Position numbers and translations under genes: made by a program. Shown in pieces: positions 34,136 through 42,112 of a stretch of DNA of 64,000 nt; position 1 is the first letter of the stretch, and every line of letters begins with the position of its first letter. The notes beneath the pieces were generated by a model that saw nothing but the letters and a program-made list of their open reading frames with translations, did no database searches and was not told the origin of the DNA. Origin of the DNA: Mediterraneibacter hominis (lineage in GTDB: Bacteria > Bacillota > Clostridia > Lachnospirales > Lachnospiraceae); NCBI RefSeq assembly GCF_014287475.1, contig NZ_JACOPF010000001.1:1240001-1304000 (forward strand). The letters are read 5' to 3'.

Positions 34136-34287
34136 CAGATATTTTTCTTTTATATTTATCACTTTATTTCCTTTTTATAATTTTTAGAATTTATTCTGTT
34201 TCTTGTCACAGCAGATTCACAATTACCTGCTATTCTTAATTTATGAAAACAGAAGACAATGGCTGTCTCTGCAGCCTGCAGATGCAG

Positions 34288-34659
34288 TCATTGGACTTCG
34301 CCTAACTGACTATCCGCATGGCAGTCATATTCCGGAAAATATTCCAGGAATATTTTTTTTGTGTATTCCTGTACGTCTTTTTCTATTTTTTCATATCTCT
34401 GAATCAAAGCCGCGCCCTTTAAGGTAATCTCGCATTTGCCTCCCCTGCTTCCTCCATGCTGTCTGGTAATCAGCGCGTACTCCAATTCCTTCTCCGCCCG
34501 ATTGACGATCTTCCAGCCTTTACTGTATGACATTCCCATTGCACTACATGCTTCCTTCATAGACCCAGTCTCTTTTATGTGCCCAAGCAGCATAGAAAGC
34601 CCCGGTCCAAACACTAGATCCTCGTTATAAACCTTTATCTTCACCACCGGATGAAACAT
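34288..34659 (-). CDS. ModE-type winged-helix regulator, DNA-binding domain only
   Basis: 123 residues. Matches the N-terminal winged helix of ModE (LLGHIKETGSMKEACSAMGMSYSKGWKIVNRAEKEL, then RGGKCEITLKGAALI). The C-terminal molybdate-binding TOBE repeats of E. coli ModE are missing, so molybdate sensing, if any, must occur differently. It is the last gene of the molybdate transporter operon, 12 bases after modC. It probably controls modA through the palindrome at 37300-37323. Confidence 0.88.
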   Translation of the reverse strand: MFHPVVKIKVYNEDLVFGPGLSMLLGHIKETGSMKEACSAMGMSYSKGWKIVNRAEKELEYALITRQHGGSRGGKCEITLKGAALIQRYEKIEKDVQEYTKKIFLEYFPEYDCHADSQLGEVQ

Positions 34660-34671
34660 GATTTCCTCCTA

Positions 34672-35712
34672 TTATTCCTCCAACAATAATATTTTCTCTG
34701 GTTTGACCTGCACAAATTCTGGAATCTGCCTGTCTCCCCGCTCTCGCTTTATCCACATGCTCCCCTGCGGATTGTCCGCATTTTGAAACAGCAGGATCCA
34801 TTCAAATGGCGCCTGTGTCTTTTCCCCTGGCAGAACGCGGATAAGATTCTCCTGTGACTTAGAAGGACTGGCAGGAAGAAAATCATGCGCCCGTATTCCT
34901 ATATATGCCAGCTTCTGAGGTATCTCACAGTGGACTTTTAATTCTATCCCCCAATCTGCTGCATACACTGTATTGTTCCCGCGTCTCTCCGCCCTGGAAA
35001 TATTTTTACACCCCGTCAATCGTGCCGCCAGCATATGCCTCGGCTGATCGAACAGTTCTTTTGTCTCTTCGCAGATTAAATTCACACCATTGTCCATAAT
35101 CATTGTTCTGTCACATAGTTTATATATCTCATCCCTGTCATGGCTTACAATAATCGTGCAGCCATGAAAATGTTTCAGCTGTTCCTTTAGTTCCAGCTGT
35201 AATTCTTCCTTTAAATAACTGTCCATAGCAGAAAATGGTTCGTCCAACAGCAAAATATCCGGTTCAGATGCCAGTATCCTGGCGAGCGCCACACGCTGCT
35301 GCTGCCCGCCTGACAGTTTATGCGGATACTGCTTTTCCAACCCATTTAACTGAAACTGTTCCAAAAGTGTTTTTACTTTCTTGTATTTCTCTGCTTTTTT
35401 CTCCCGGATTCCCGCCGCAATGTTGTCCTCTACTGTCATATTGGGAAAAAGTGCATAGTTCTGAAACAGATACCCGACTTTCCTTTTCTGAGGCGCCATA
35501 TTGATTCTCGCGGCTCCATCATAAAAGACCGCTTTTTCTGTACGAATCTTTCCCCTGTCCGGAGTCACAATTCCTGCCACCGCCTTTAATGTCATGCTTT
35601 TTCCACAGCCAGAGGCGCCCAGTATGCCAAGGCTTTCCCCTTCCATGGAAAACCGCATGTCCAGACAAAAACTTTTGAATTTTTTTTGAATTTCTACCTC
35701 TAGTTCACCCAC
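34672..35712 (-). CDS. modC: molybdate ABC transporter ATP-binding protein
   Basis: 346 residues. ATPase of the molybdate importer: Walker A GASGCGKS (about 33-40), Q-loop LFQNYALFPNMTV, signature LSGGQQQRVALAR, Walker B ILLLDEPFSAMD and switch IIVSHDRDEI. The C-terminal 110 residues form a regulatory extension in the place of the ModC TOBE domain. It starts three bases after modB stops. Confidence 0.92.
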   Translation of the reverse strand: MGELEVEIQKKFKSFCLDMRFSMEGESLGILGASGCGKSMTLKAVAGIVTPDRGKIRTEKAVFYDGAARINMAPQKRKVGYLFQNYALFPNMTVEDNIAAGIREKKAEKYKKVKTLLEQFQLNGLEKQYPHKLSGGQQQRVALARILASEPDILLLDEPFSAMDSYLKEELQLELKEQLKHFHGCTIIVSHDRDEIYKLCDRTMIMDNGVNLICEETKELFDQPRHMLAARLTGCKNISRAERRGNNTVYAADWGIELKVHCEIPQKLAYIGIRAHDFLPASPSKSQENLIRVLPGEKTQAPFEWILLFQNADNPQGSMWIKRERGDRQIPEFVQVKPEKILLLEE

Positions 35713-35715
35713 TGC

Positions 35716-36390
35716 CTACCTCCGGTTATATTTCTGAAAAACATACGTTGCATAGTTCATCCCCGTTACGACAAAGAAAGAAATCAAAACGAGAATCAAA
35801 ACATATTGATACGCCCCTTCCATATCTCCCGCCGAGACATGCGAGTATACCGCTAAAGGAAGCGTCCTTGTCTTACCCGCAATATTTCCTGCTATCATCG
35901 CCGTAGCGCCAAATTCCCCAAGCCCTCTCGCAAATGCAAGAATCCCGCCTGAGAGAATTCCCGAAAGCGCATTTGGAAACAGCACCCTCCAGAAAATTTT
36001 CCATTCAGACATACCCAAAGTCCTGCCTGCATAGAGGAGGTTCGCATCCACCTGCTCAAAAGCCCCCCGCGCCGACCGGTACATCAAAGGAAAGGAGATC
36101 ACGACCGCTGCCAGCACCGTAGCTCCCCATGAAAACGCGATTTTCACTCCGAAGAACTCCAGGAAGAACTGTCCCAGCGGTCGCTTCACTCCAAAGATAT
36201 ACAGCAGGAAAAAGCCTGCCACTGTCGGCGGAAGCACAAGCGGAAGCGTCAAAATCCCATCACATATCATCTTTACTTTTTCATGGCGCATACGTACAAC
36301 CCAATAAGCAACCGCTATTCCCAGAAAAAATGTAACAAAGACAGACAGCGTTGCTGTTTTCAGCGAAATTAGAATCGGTGACAGTTCCAT
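35716..36390 (-). CDS. modB: molybdate ABC transporter permease
   Basis: 224 residues with five to six membrane helices. It has the ModB start pattern (LSPILISLKTATLSVFVTFFLGIAVAYW), GILTLPLVLPPTVAGFFLL, and the ATPase-coupling EAA loop RTLGMSEWKIFWRVLFPNALSGILSG. Carries molybdate across the membrane with ModC. 27 bases after modA. Confidence 0.94.
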   Translation of the reverse strand: MELSPILISLKTATLSVFVTFFLGIAVAYWVVRMRHEKVKMICDGILTLPLVLPPTVAGFFLLYIFGVKRPLGQFFLEFFGVKIAFSWGATVLAAVVISFPLMYRSARGAFEQVDANLLYAGRTLGMSEWKIFWRVLFPNALSGILSGGILAFARGLGEFGATAMIAGNIAGKTRTLPLAVYSHVSAGDMEGAYQYVLILVLISFFVVTGMNYATYVFQKYNRR

Positions 36391-36417
36391 AATGCCTTCC
36401 CCTTTGTATGTTTTCCT

Positions 36418-37257
36418 TTACTCATTATATTGGATAAATCCATATTCTTCAAATACTTTTATCGCTTCTTCACTCTGCAAAAATTCTACAAATTTCTGAG
36501 CGGCTTCTTTATTTGCAGAAGCAGTTACTACTCCTACCGGATAGATTGCAGGCTCTGTCAGGCTGTCTGCCGGCGCCTCTGCGACTACTTTCACTTTGTC
36601 TGTGGTCGCCGCGTCTGTCGCATACACAATACCGGCATCCGCACTGCCTTCTGCTACCCAGTTCAACACTTCTGTTACATTAGTTCCAAGGCTTGCTTTC
36701 GCCGATACTTCCTCCCACAATCCTAAATTTGTCAAAGCCTCTTCTGAATACTGCCCTACAGGTACGCTTGCTGGATCTCCAATTGCAATTGTCTCTGCTT
36801 TTGTAATATCCGTAAAATCACTCAGTTCTAAGCCAGAATCCACCGAAGTAATAAGTACAATCTTGTTTTCTAAAAGGTTTACTACAGAATCTTTATCCAC
36901 CAGACTTTCTTCTGACAGTACATTCATCTGTTTCGTAGCCGCAGACATAAATACATCTGCCTCGATTCCTTCCTCTATCTGTGTTTGAAGCTTTCCAGAG
37001 CTGTCATAGGTTCCTTTTACTGTAATACCTGGATTTTCCTCTTCAAACATCGGGATCAGCTCATCTTCATAAGAATATTCCAGGCTTGCCGCCGCTGCGA
37101 TCAAGAGCTCTACTGGTTCCTCTTTTTCCTCGTCCTGCGCGTCCGCTGATGTATTTTTTGTGTTCTCCTCATCTGCGCTGTTTGATCCGCACCCAAATAC
37201 CATGACTCCGGCCAGTGCCGCTGTCATTAAAATTGCTGTCAGTTTTTTTCTTTTCAT
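36418..37257 (-). CDS. modA: molybdate-binding lipoprotein
   Basis: 279 residues from ATG 37257 (AAAGGAGG upstream); the frame is open 25 codons further but through the promoter. Lipoprotein signal ending VFGC, Ser/Asp/Glu linker, then ModA motifs: LLIAAAASLEYSYEDELIPMFE, GTYDSSGKLQTQIEEGIEADVFMSAA, GDPASVPVGQYSEEAL and DAGIVYATDA. Captures molybdate (or tungstate) outside the cell. First gene of the operon. Confidence 0.95.
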   Translation of the reverse strand: MKRKKLTAILMTAALAGVMVFGCGSNSADEENTKNTSADAQDEEKEEPVELLIAAAASLEYSYEDELIPMFEEENPGITVKGTYDSSGKLQTQIEEGIEADVFMSAATKQMNVLSEESLVDKDSVVNLLENKIVLITSVDSGLELSDFTDITKAETIAIGDPASVPVGQYSEEALTNLGLWEEVSAKASLGTNVTEVLNWVAEGSADAGIVYATDAATTDKVKVVAEAPADSLTEPAIYPVGVVTASANKEAAQKFVEFLQSEEAIKVFEEYGFIQYNE

Positions 37258-37290
37258 ACTTTTTCCTCCTTTGTTATGAAATCTAAATTT

Positions 37291-37319
37291 ATTATATATC
37301 AAGTTATTTTTAAAAACAA
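37291..37319 (-). promoter_or_regulatory. modA promoter
   Basis: Minus strand TTGTTT (37314-37319), 17 bases, TATAAT (37291-37296). The -35 and spacer are covered by the palindrome listed next. Confidence 0.7.
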
Positions 37320-37323
37320 CTTG
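37300..37323. promoter_or_regulatory. palindromic operator in the modA promoter (candidate ModE site)
   Basis: Arms CAAGTT (37300-37305) and AACTTG (37318-37323) flank an A/T core that is also symmetrical; 11 of 12 base pairs of the whole 24-base palindrome match, the one exception being A37306 against C37317. It covers the -35 and spacer, where a bound repressor would block RNA polymerase. The operon's own ModE-type protein is the obvious binder, by inference. Confidence 0.65.
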
Positions 37324-37330
37324 CTTTTTC

Positions 37331-37375
37331 AAAAAAAGGCTGCTGTCTGGAAGTTTTCTTTGTTCACAGCCGCAG
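37331..37375 (-). terminator. terminator of the xanthine dehydrogenase operon
   Basis: On the minus strand GGCTGC..CTGT pairs with ACAG..CAGCC and is followed by seven T. It separates the purine operon from the mod promoter. Confidence 0.7.
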
Positions 37376-37406
37376 CCGCCTTTTCTTACTTTTCATCTTT
37401 TACTCT

Positions 37407-39968
37407 TTATTTTTTCTTTTTTTCATAAGGTGTCCCTACAAGGGGAAGCTTTGTCTGAAAATCCTTATTCCATCTGTAATATGCCCCTGCAATCGCAGGC
37501 GCTGTCGGAATCGAGGTAATTTCTCCGATACCGATCGCCCCATATCCTACCTCCACGCCTGGCTTTTCCACAATAATCGGCTCTACCTGAGGCACTTTAT
37601 CTGCCTTAAACAGTCCCAGTGTTCCAAATCTAGATACAGGATAGCCATCCTTTAATTCATACTTCTCTGTCAGCGCATAGCCCAGACTCATGACAACGCC
37701 GCCTTCAATCTGGCCTTCGACGCTGACTGGATTTACCGCCCTGCCTACATCATGGGCCGCAACAATCTTTTTCACCGTTCCATCTTCGTTTAACACACAG
37801 ACTTGCGTCGCGTATCCATATGCCACATGTGACACTGGATTAGGCACATCGCTGCCCATTTTGTCTGTCTTGGCAAGATATTCTCCATAGTATTCTCTGC
37901 CCTCCAGATCGGCAAGAACATTTCCTCTTAAATCTTCTCTAAGCTTCTGGCACGCCCGTTTCGCTGCCTCTCCGGTAATTAATGTCTGCCGCGATCCAGA
38001 AGTCGTCCCGGAATCTGGAGAATTTGCCGTATTTGGTCTGCAGTATTCTATCTCCTCCAGCGTCAGTCCCGCCGTCTCCGATACTACTTGTGTCAACACT
38101 GTGCCCAGCCCCTGCCCAATACAGGAGGCTCCTGCGTGAATCTGTACTTTTCCATTTTTTATAAGTAAGCGACAGCGTCCCCAGTCGGGAAGCCCCACGC
38201 CTACACCCGCATTTTTCATTGCGCAGGCAACGCCTGCATAAGGCTCACTCTCATAAGTCTCTTTTACCGCCTCCAGCGTCTCCGCCACACCGGTAGAAGC
38301 ATCTGCAATCTGTCCGTTTGGCAGAACCTGACCAGGACGTATCGCGTTTCGGTAACGGATCTCCCACGGAGAAATTCCCACCATTTCAGCCAGCAGATCC
38401 AAATTTCTTTCCGAACCAAAGCAGGTCTGTGTCACACCAAATCCTCTGAATGCTCCCGCCGGAGGATTGTTTGTGTAGACTGCTTTTCCGTCAATGTCAA
38501 TCACCTGGAAATTATATGGCCCTGCCGCATGTGTACAGGCACGCTGCAAGACGGGCCCTCCCAGAGACGCATATGCGCCTGTATCTGAAACAACCACTGC
38601 CTTCATAGCTGTCAGATACCCGTTTTCATCACATGCCGTTGTAATATCCATCCACATAGGATGACGCTTTGGATGAACAACGATACTCTCCTGCCTGGAC
38701 AGCTTCACTTTTACAATCCGTTTTGTCAGATAGGCCACCAGCGCCGCATGATGCTGGACACTTACATCTTCTTTTCCTCCAAATCCTCCCCCTACCAGCT
38801 TATTTTCTACAATCACTTTCTCTGGAGGCAGTCCCAGCATAATACAGCACTCATGCTGTGTATCATAGGTGCCCTGATCTGTAGAATAGATAAATACTCC
38901 GTCCTCATCAAAGGGCATAGCGACTGCACATTCCGGTTCCAAAAAAGCATGTTCTGTCCAAGGCGTCTCGTAGTGCCTCGTCACCTTATATTTTGACGCA
39001 GCAATTATTTCATCTGCATTTCCTCTCACCAAATGCTCATGTGCAAGAATATTTCCTGACGCATGCACAAGCGGCGCTCCTTCTTTCATCGCCTCGAAAG
39101 GATCCAGTACGGGTTCTAAGACTTCGTAGTCTACCTTAATTTTTGCCTTGGCATTTTCCAATGTCTCCTGGTCTTTTGCAGCCACAAGGCAGATAGCGTC
39201 CCCCAGATAGTGTGTGACTTTTCCTACCGGAATCATCGTATCCCAGTCCTGCTTTAAATGTCCTACCTTTACATTCCCGGGAATATCTTCCGCCGTATAG
39301 ACTCCGATGACCCCTTCCATAGCAAGCGCTTCCTCTGTATGGATCGCAAGCACCTTTGCTCTGGGATATTCTGAACGGACTGCACCTGCGTATATCATGC
39401 CATCCAGATATATATCGTCCGGATATTCCCCCGTACCCGTCACCTTTTCTTTCGCATCGATCCGCTGCATCGCCTGCCCGACAGTCACCTTTCCGCTTTC
39501 TTCCTCCACACTCAGATTTTCTCGGAAAATTTTTGCGCTTAAAAGAATCCCCTCAATAATCTTTTTGTATCCGGTGCAACGACAGATATTGTTGCGGATC
39601 GCCGCAATCACCTCCAGCCTGGACGGATCTGGGTTTTTATCAAGCAATCCCTTTGCACACATCACCATCCCTGGAATACAAAATCCACACTGTACTGCCC
39701 CCGCAGTCGCAAACGCATACGTATACACGTCTTTTTCTCTGTCGCTCAATCCTTCTACTGTCAGGATTTCTTTTCCTTCCAATTTAGAAAGCGTCGGTAT
39801 ACATGCCCTCGTTGCCTTCCCATCCACTAAAACGGTACACGTACCACATGCTCCCTGGCTGCACCCATCTTTTACGGACGTCAAATGCAGATCATCCCGC
39901 AGAAACCGCATTAGTTTTTTATCTCTCTCAACCTCATACTTTTTCCCATTTACAAGAACCGTAATCAT
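37407..39968 (-). CDS. xanthine dehydrogenase, selenium-dependent type (fused FeS and Mo subunits)
   Basis: 853 residues from ATG 39968. Its ATG overlaps the stop of the upstream gene (ATGA). Molybdenum hydroxylase acting on purines. Two [2Fe-2S] sites: C36, C41, C44, C56 (plant type) and C94, C97, C129, C131. The molybdopterin part follows, with GGGFGGKED, PPAGAFRGFGVTQ and SGTTSGSRQT. The FeS and Mo parts are fused as in E. coli XdhD, and there is no FAD subunit gene beside it, so electrons must pass to another partner, perhaps YgfK. The family is grouped with selenium-dependent hydroxylases because of the yqeB/yqeC/mocA neighbours; bound selenium is not a Sec codon and cannot be seen in the sequence. 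Confidence 0.92.
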   Translation of the reverse strand: MITVLVNGKKYEVERDKKLMRFLRDDLHLTSVKDGCSQGACGTCTVLVDGKATRACIPTLSKLEGKEILTVEGLSDREKDVYTYAFATAGAVQCGFCIPGMVMCAKGLLDKNPDPSRLEVIAAIRNNICRCTGYKKIIEGILLSAKIFRENLSVEEESGKVTVGQAMQRIDAKEKVTGTGEYPDDIYLDGMIYAGAVRSEYPRAKVLAIHTEEALAMEGVIGVYTAEDIPGNVKVGHLKQDWDTMIPVGKVTHYLGDAICLVAAKDQETLENAKAKIKVDYEVLEPVLDPFEAMKEGAPLVHASGNILAHEHLVRGNADEIIAASKYKVTRHYETPWTEHAFLEPECAVAMPFDEDGVFIYSTDQGTYDTQHECCIMLGLPPEKVIVENKLVGGGFGGKEDVSVQHHAALVAYLTKRIVKVKLSRQESIVVHPKRHPMWMDITTACDENGYLTAMKAVVVSDTGAYASLGGPVLQRACTHAAGPYNFQVIDIDGKAVYTNNPPAGAFRGFGVTQTCFGSERNLDLLAEMVGISPWEIRYRNAIRPGQVLPNGQIADASTGVAETLEAVKETYESEPYAGVACAMKNAGVGVGLPDWGRCRLLIKNGKVQIHAGASCIGQGLGTVLTQVVSETAGLTLEEIEYCRPNTANSPDSGTTSGSRQTLITGEAAKRACQKLREDLRGNVLADLEGREYYGEYLAKTDKMGSDVPNPVSHVAYGYATQVCVLNEDGTVKKIVAAHDVGRAVNPVSVEGQIEGGVVMSLGYALTEKYELKDGYPVSRFGTLGLFKADKVPQVEPIIVEKPGVEVGYGAIGIGEITSIPTAPAIAGAYYRWNKDFQTKLPLVGTPYEKKKK

Positions 39969-41344
39969 ACGCCTACTTCCTTTCTTAAGCATTCCAGATC
40001 CTTTTGACAATCTATATCCTTAAGTTCTTCCCTTTCTGCCTCCACAATGCGCACCTCTTTTTGATGATATTTGAATATCTGCTTTCCTCCGCTGTCCCCG
40101 GACAGCTTTAAAAGCTCCGGAAAGTACTTTTCATCCCATAGGACAGGATTCCCTGTTTTCCCCTCATTTCCTGCACATATAATCTGTCCGGGGTGCAAAA
40201 ACGCTTCGTTTAAAATTCTCTGAATAGTAGAAATCTTTAAATTGGGCTGATCGCTTACAGTAAAAAGAATCCCCTGTATTTCTTCCTGAATTGTAAGCAC
40301 TTTTTTCAGTCCCATCTTCACAGAATGAGAAATCCCAAGCTCTGGCTCCTGATTTTTTTCCACAAAGAATCCTTTTTCCTCTGCTTCTCTTTTTATCGCC
40401 TCATCCCCTGTCACTACAACAACCGGATATCCTGAGAAAGCTTCCACTTTTTGGAGAATCGTCTGGTAAAGTGTCTTACCGGAAAGCGATTCCTTTAATT
40501 TATTTCTTCCGAAGCGCTCTCCTCTCCCCGCCGCCAGAATAACAAAAGCAAATCGATCCCTCATATGCTCAAACTGGCTGACGGCTTCTAAAACTCCGCC
40601 GCCAACCGCCCGCGCCTTATCAGAAATCGTTACACAATGGGAGGCTTCACATCTCGCATCAATATCCCCAATTTTCAATCCTTTTTTTACCCAGGCCCCA
40701 TTCTGCAGCATTCCTCTGACAATTCCAGACATCTGTGCTTGTACAGAGACACCCCCTGTCACAGCTACCGTTTGCCCCTTCTCAACATACTCTCCAATTT
40801 CTGCCTTTGCCTGCATTGTCCCTTCCGCGGCCGCACGAATCAGCCTTTCTATTGTATAACCACCTATATTTCCAGGTACTCCGGTATTCGGGATGGCGCT
40901 CCCCTTCCATATTACACTGCCGAGTGTATGCCCCCTTTTCGTCTCTACTACACAGTGACAATCCTCTCCGGCGGAAAATCCAGGCCCTACACCGATTACA
41001 AAGGGCGCATCTGTGATAGAAGTGCCAAGATTTCTCTTTGCCAGAATCGCATCTACAATCACATCTGGACAAAACCACCGGCGCGTATCCGCCTCTTTGT
41101 CTACGACAACCGCAATGTCTCCCTGTTTCAGAACCGCTTCCGCTTCCTGCTTAGAAGAGACAAGAATCCCTGTCATATCTTCTACCTGCGCACATTTTTC
41201 ATACACGGCTCTGGAAAGTGCCACTCTTCTTCTTACAGTCAATGGAACCTCTAACTCTGTCATTACAATCTGATGTCCACATCTATATAATCTAGATGCG
41301 ATTCCAGTAGCCAAATCTCCCGCACCTTTAATCAATATTTTCAT
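39965..41344 (-). CDS. yqeB: YqeB-MocA fusion, hydroxylase maturation protein
   Basis: 459 residues from ATG 41344, overlapping the yqeC stop by four bases. Two proteins that are separate in E. coli are joined here. Residues 1-258 are YqeB (MKILIKGAGDLATGIASRLYRCG, then GVGPGFSAGEDCHCVVETKRG). Residues about 264-459 are a MocA-type molybdopterin nucleotidyltransferase (VILAAGRGERFGRNKLKES at 268-286, FTVSDQPNL). MocA makes the cytosine dinucleotide form of the cofactor used by xanthine dehydrogenases; YqeB's step in selenium-dependent hydroxylase maturation is undefined. The fusion implies consecutive action on the same cofactor. Confidence 0.92.
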   Translation of the reverse strand: MKILIKGAGDLATGIASRLYRCGHQIVMTELEVPLTVRRRVALSRAVYEKCAQVEDMTGILVSSKQEAEAVLKQGDIAVVVDKEADTRRWFCPDVIVDAILAKRNLGTSITDAPFVIGVGPGFSAGEDCHCVVETKRGHTLGSVIWKGSAIPNTGVPGNIGGYTIERLIRAAAEGTMQAKAEIGEYVEKGQTVAVTGGVSVQAQMSGIVRGMLQNGAWVKKGLKIGDIDARCEASHCVTISDKARAVGGGVLEAVSQFEHMRDRFAFVILAAGRGERFGRNKLKESLSGKTLYQTILQKVEAFSGYPVVVVTGDEAIKREAEEKGFFVEKNQEPELGISHSVKMGLKKVLTIQEEIQGILFTVSDQPNLKISTIQRILNEAFLHPGQIICAGNEGKTGNPVLWDEKYFPELLKLSGDSGGKQIFKYHQKEVRIVEAEREELKDIDCQKDLECLRKEVGV

Positions 41345-42108
41345 CGCCTGCCTCGCTCTCCTTTGCCCGTCACAAGTACATTGTTTATTCCCTTTTCGAA
41401 AAGCATCTGGCAAATCTGCGCGGCTGCTTCCAGCCGAGAGGCGCCCTCTGCCTTGTTTAGGATCACCCAGTATTGTGCATCCGGCGGACAGTTCTTCTTT
41501 CCGCCCCTTCGGGAAGCCGCTATCGCTGCAATATCCTGTGGTGTCACCGTTTCTATCTTCCCTTTCTTTAACAGTTCTGCCGCTTTATCAATACGAAAGC
41601 AAACCTCCTTAAGCGGCTTTCCAATAGAATCCAGCCCATACACTGCCAACACATGCGTAGTCTGCGGTAAAATCGCAGGTTCATGTTCCTCCGGCACTTT
41701 TAACGGCATGCATTTCGCCCCGTCTGCCTCAATCAAAAGAGGCAGCTTCTGTGCAAGAACCCTTTTCAGAAATAAAGGAGAAACGCTTTTCATTTTTCCG
41801 CCCTCTGCCGGACTTCCGACATATGCCTTTTCATACTTATGCAGAAGCTCTTGCAGCCTGTCTAAAGAGGGAATAGTCAAAAAGCAAGGGTCTTCTTCTA
41901 CTCTCATATGTGTTGTCGTTGTGACAATCACTTTTCTTTTTAACTGTGCAAATTCCTCCGTCATACGCCGAATGGTCGTTGTCTTTCCACCTGCGCCGAT
42001 CACCGAGATGATCGGTGCTTTCAGATCAGCCACCCCAATCCTCTCGATGATAGAATTTGCTCTCTGCCAGTTCTGTCCTTTTCTATATCGTGTTTCCATC
42101 TGTCCCAT
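41341..42108 (-). CDS. yqeC: selenium-dependent hydroxylase accessory protein YqeC
   Basis: 255 residues. P-loop protein: GAGGKTTT at 38-45, VTTTTHMRVEE, LLIEADGAKCMPLKVPEEHEPAI, and a C-terminal VILNKAEG. Always found with yqeB and molybdenum hydroxylases; proposed maturation NTPase. Starts four bases after the ygfK stop and overlaps the next gene by four bases, so the three are translationally linked. A second ATG three codons in (42099) is also possible. Confidence 0.93.
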   Translation of the reverse strand: MGQMETRYRKGQNWQRANSIIERIGVADLKAPIISVIGAGGKTTTIRRMTEEFAQLKRKVIVTTTTHMRVEEDPCFLTIPSLDRLQELLHKYEKAYVGSPAEGGKMKSVSPLFLKRVLAQKLPLLIEADGAKCMPLKVPEEHEPAILPQTTHVLAVYGLDSIGKPLKEVCFRIDKAAELLKKGKIETVTPQDIAAIAASRRGGKKNCPPDAQYWVILNKAEGASRLEAAAQICQMLFEKGINNVLVTGKGERGRR

Positions 42109-42112
42109 CCAG

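Noticed and set aside
37407..39968. In-frame UGA selenocysteine codon in the dehydrogenase
   Set aside because: The reading frame has no internal UGA. In this enzyme class selenium is thought to be a bound, non-Sec ligand, so the sequence can neither show nor exclude it.
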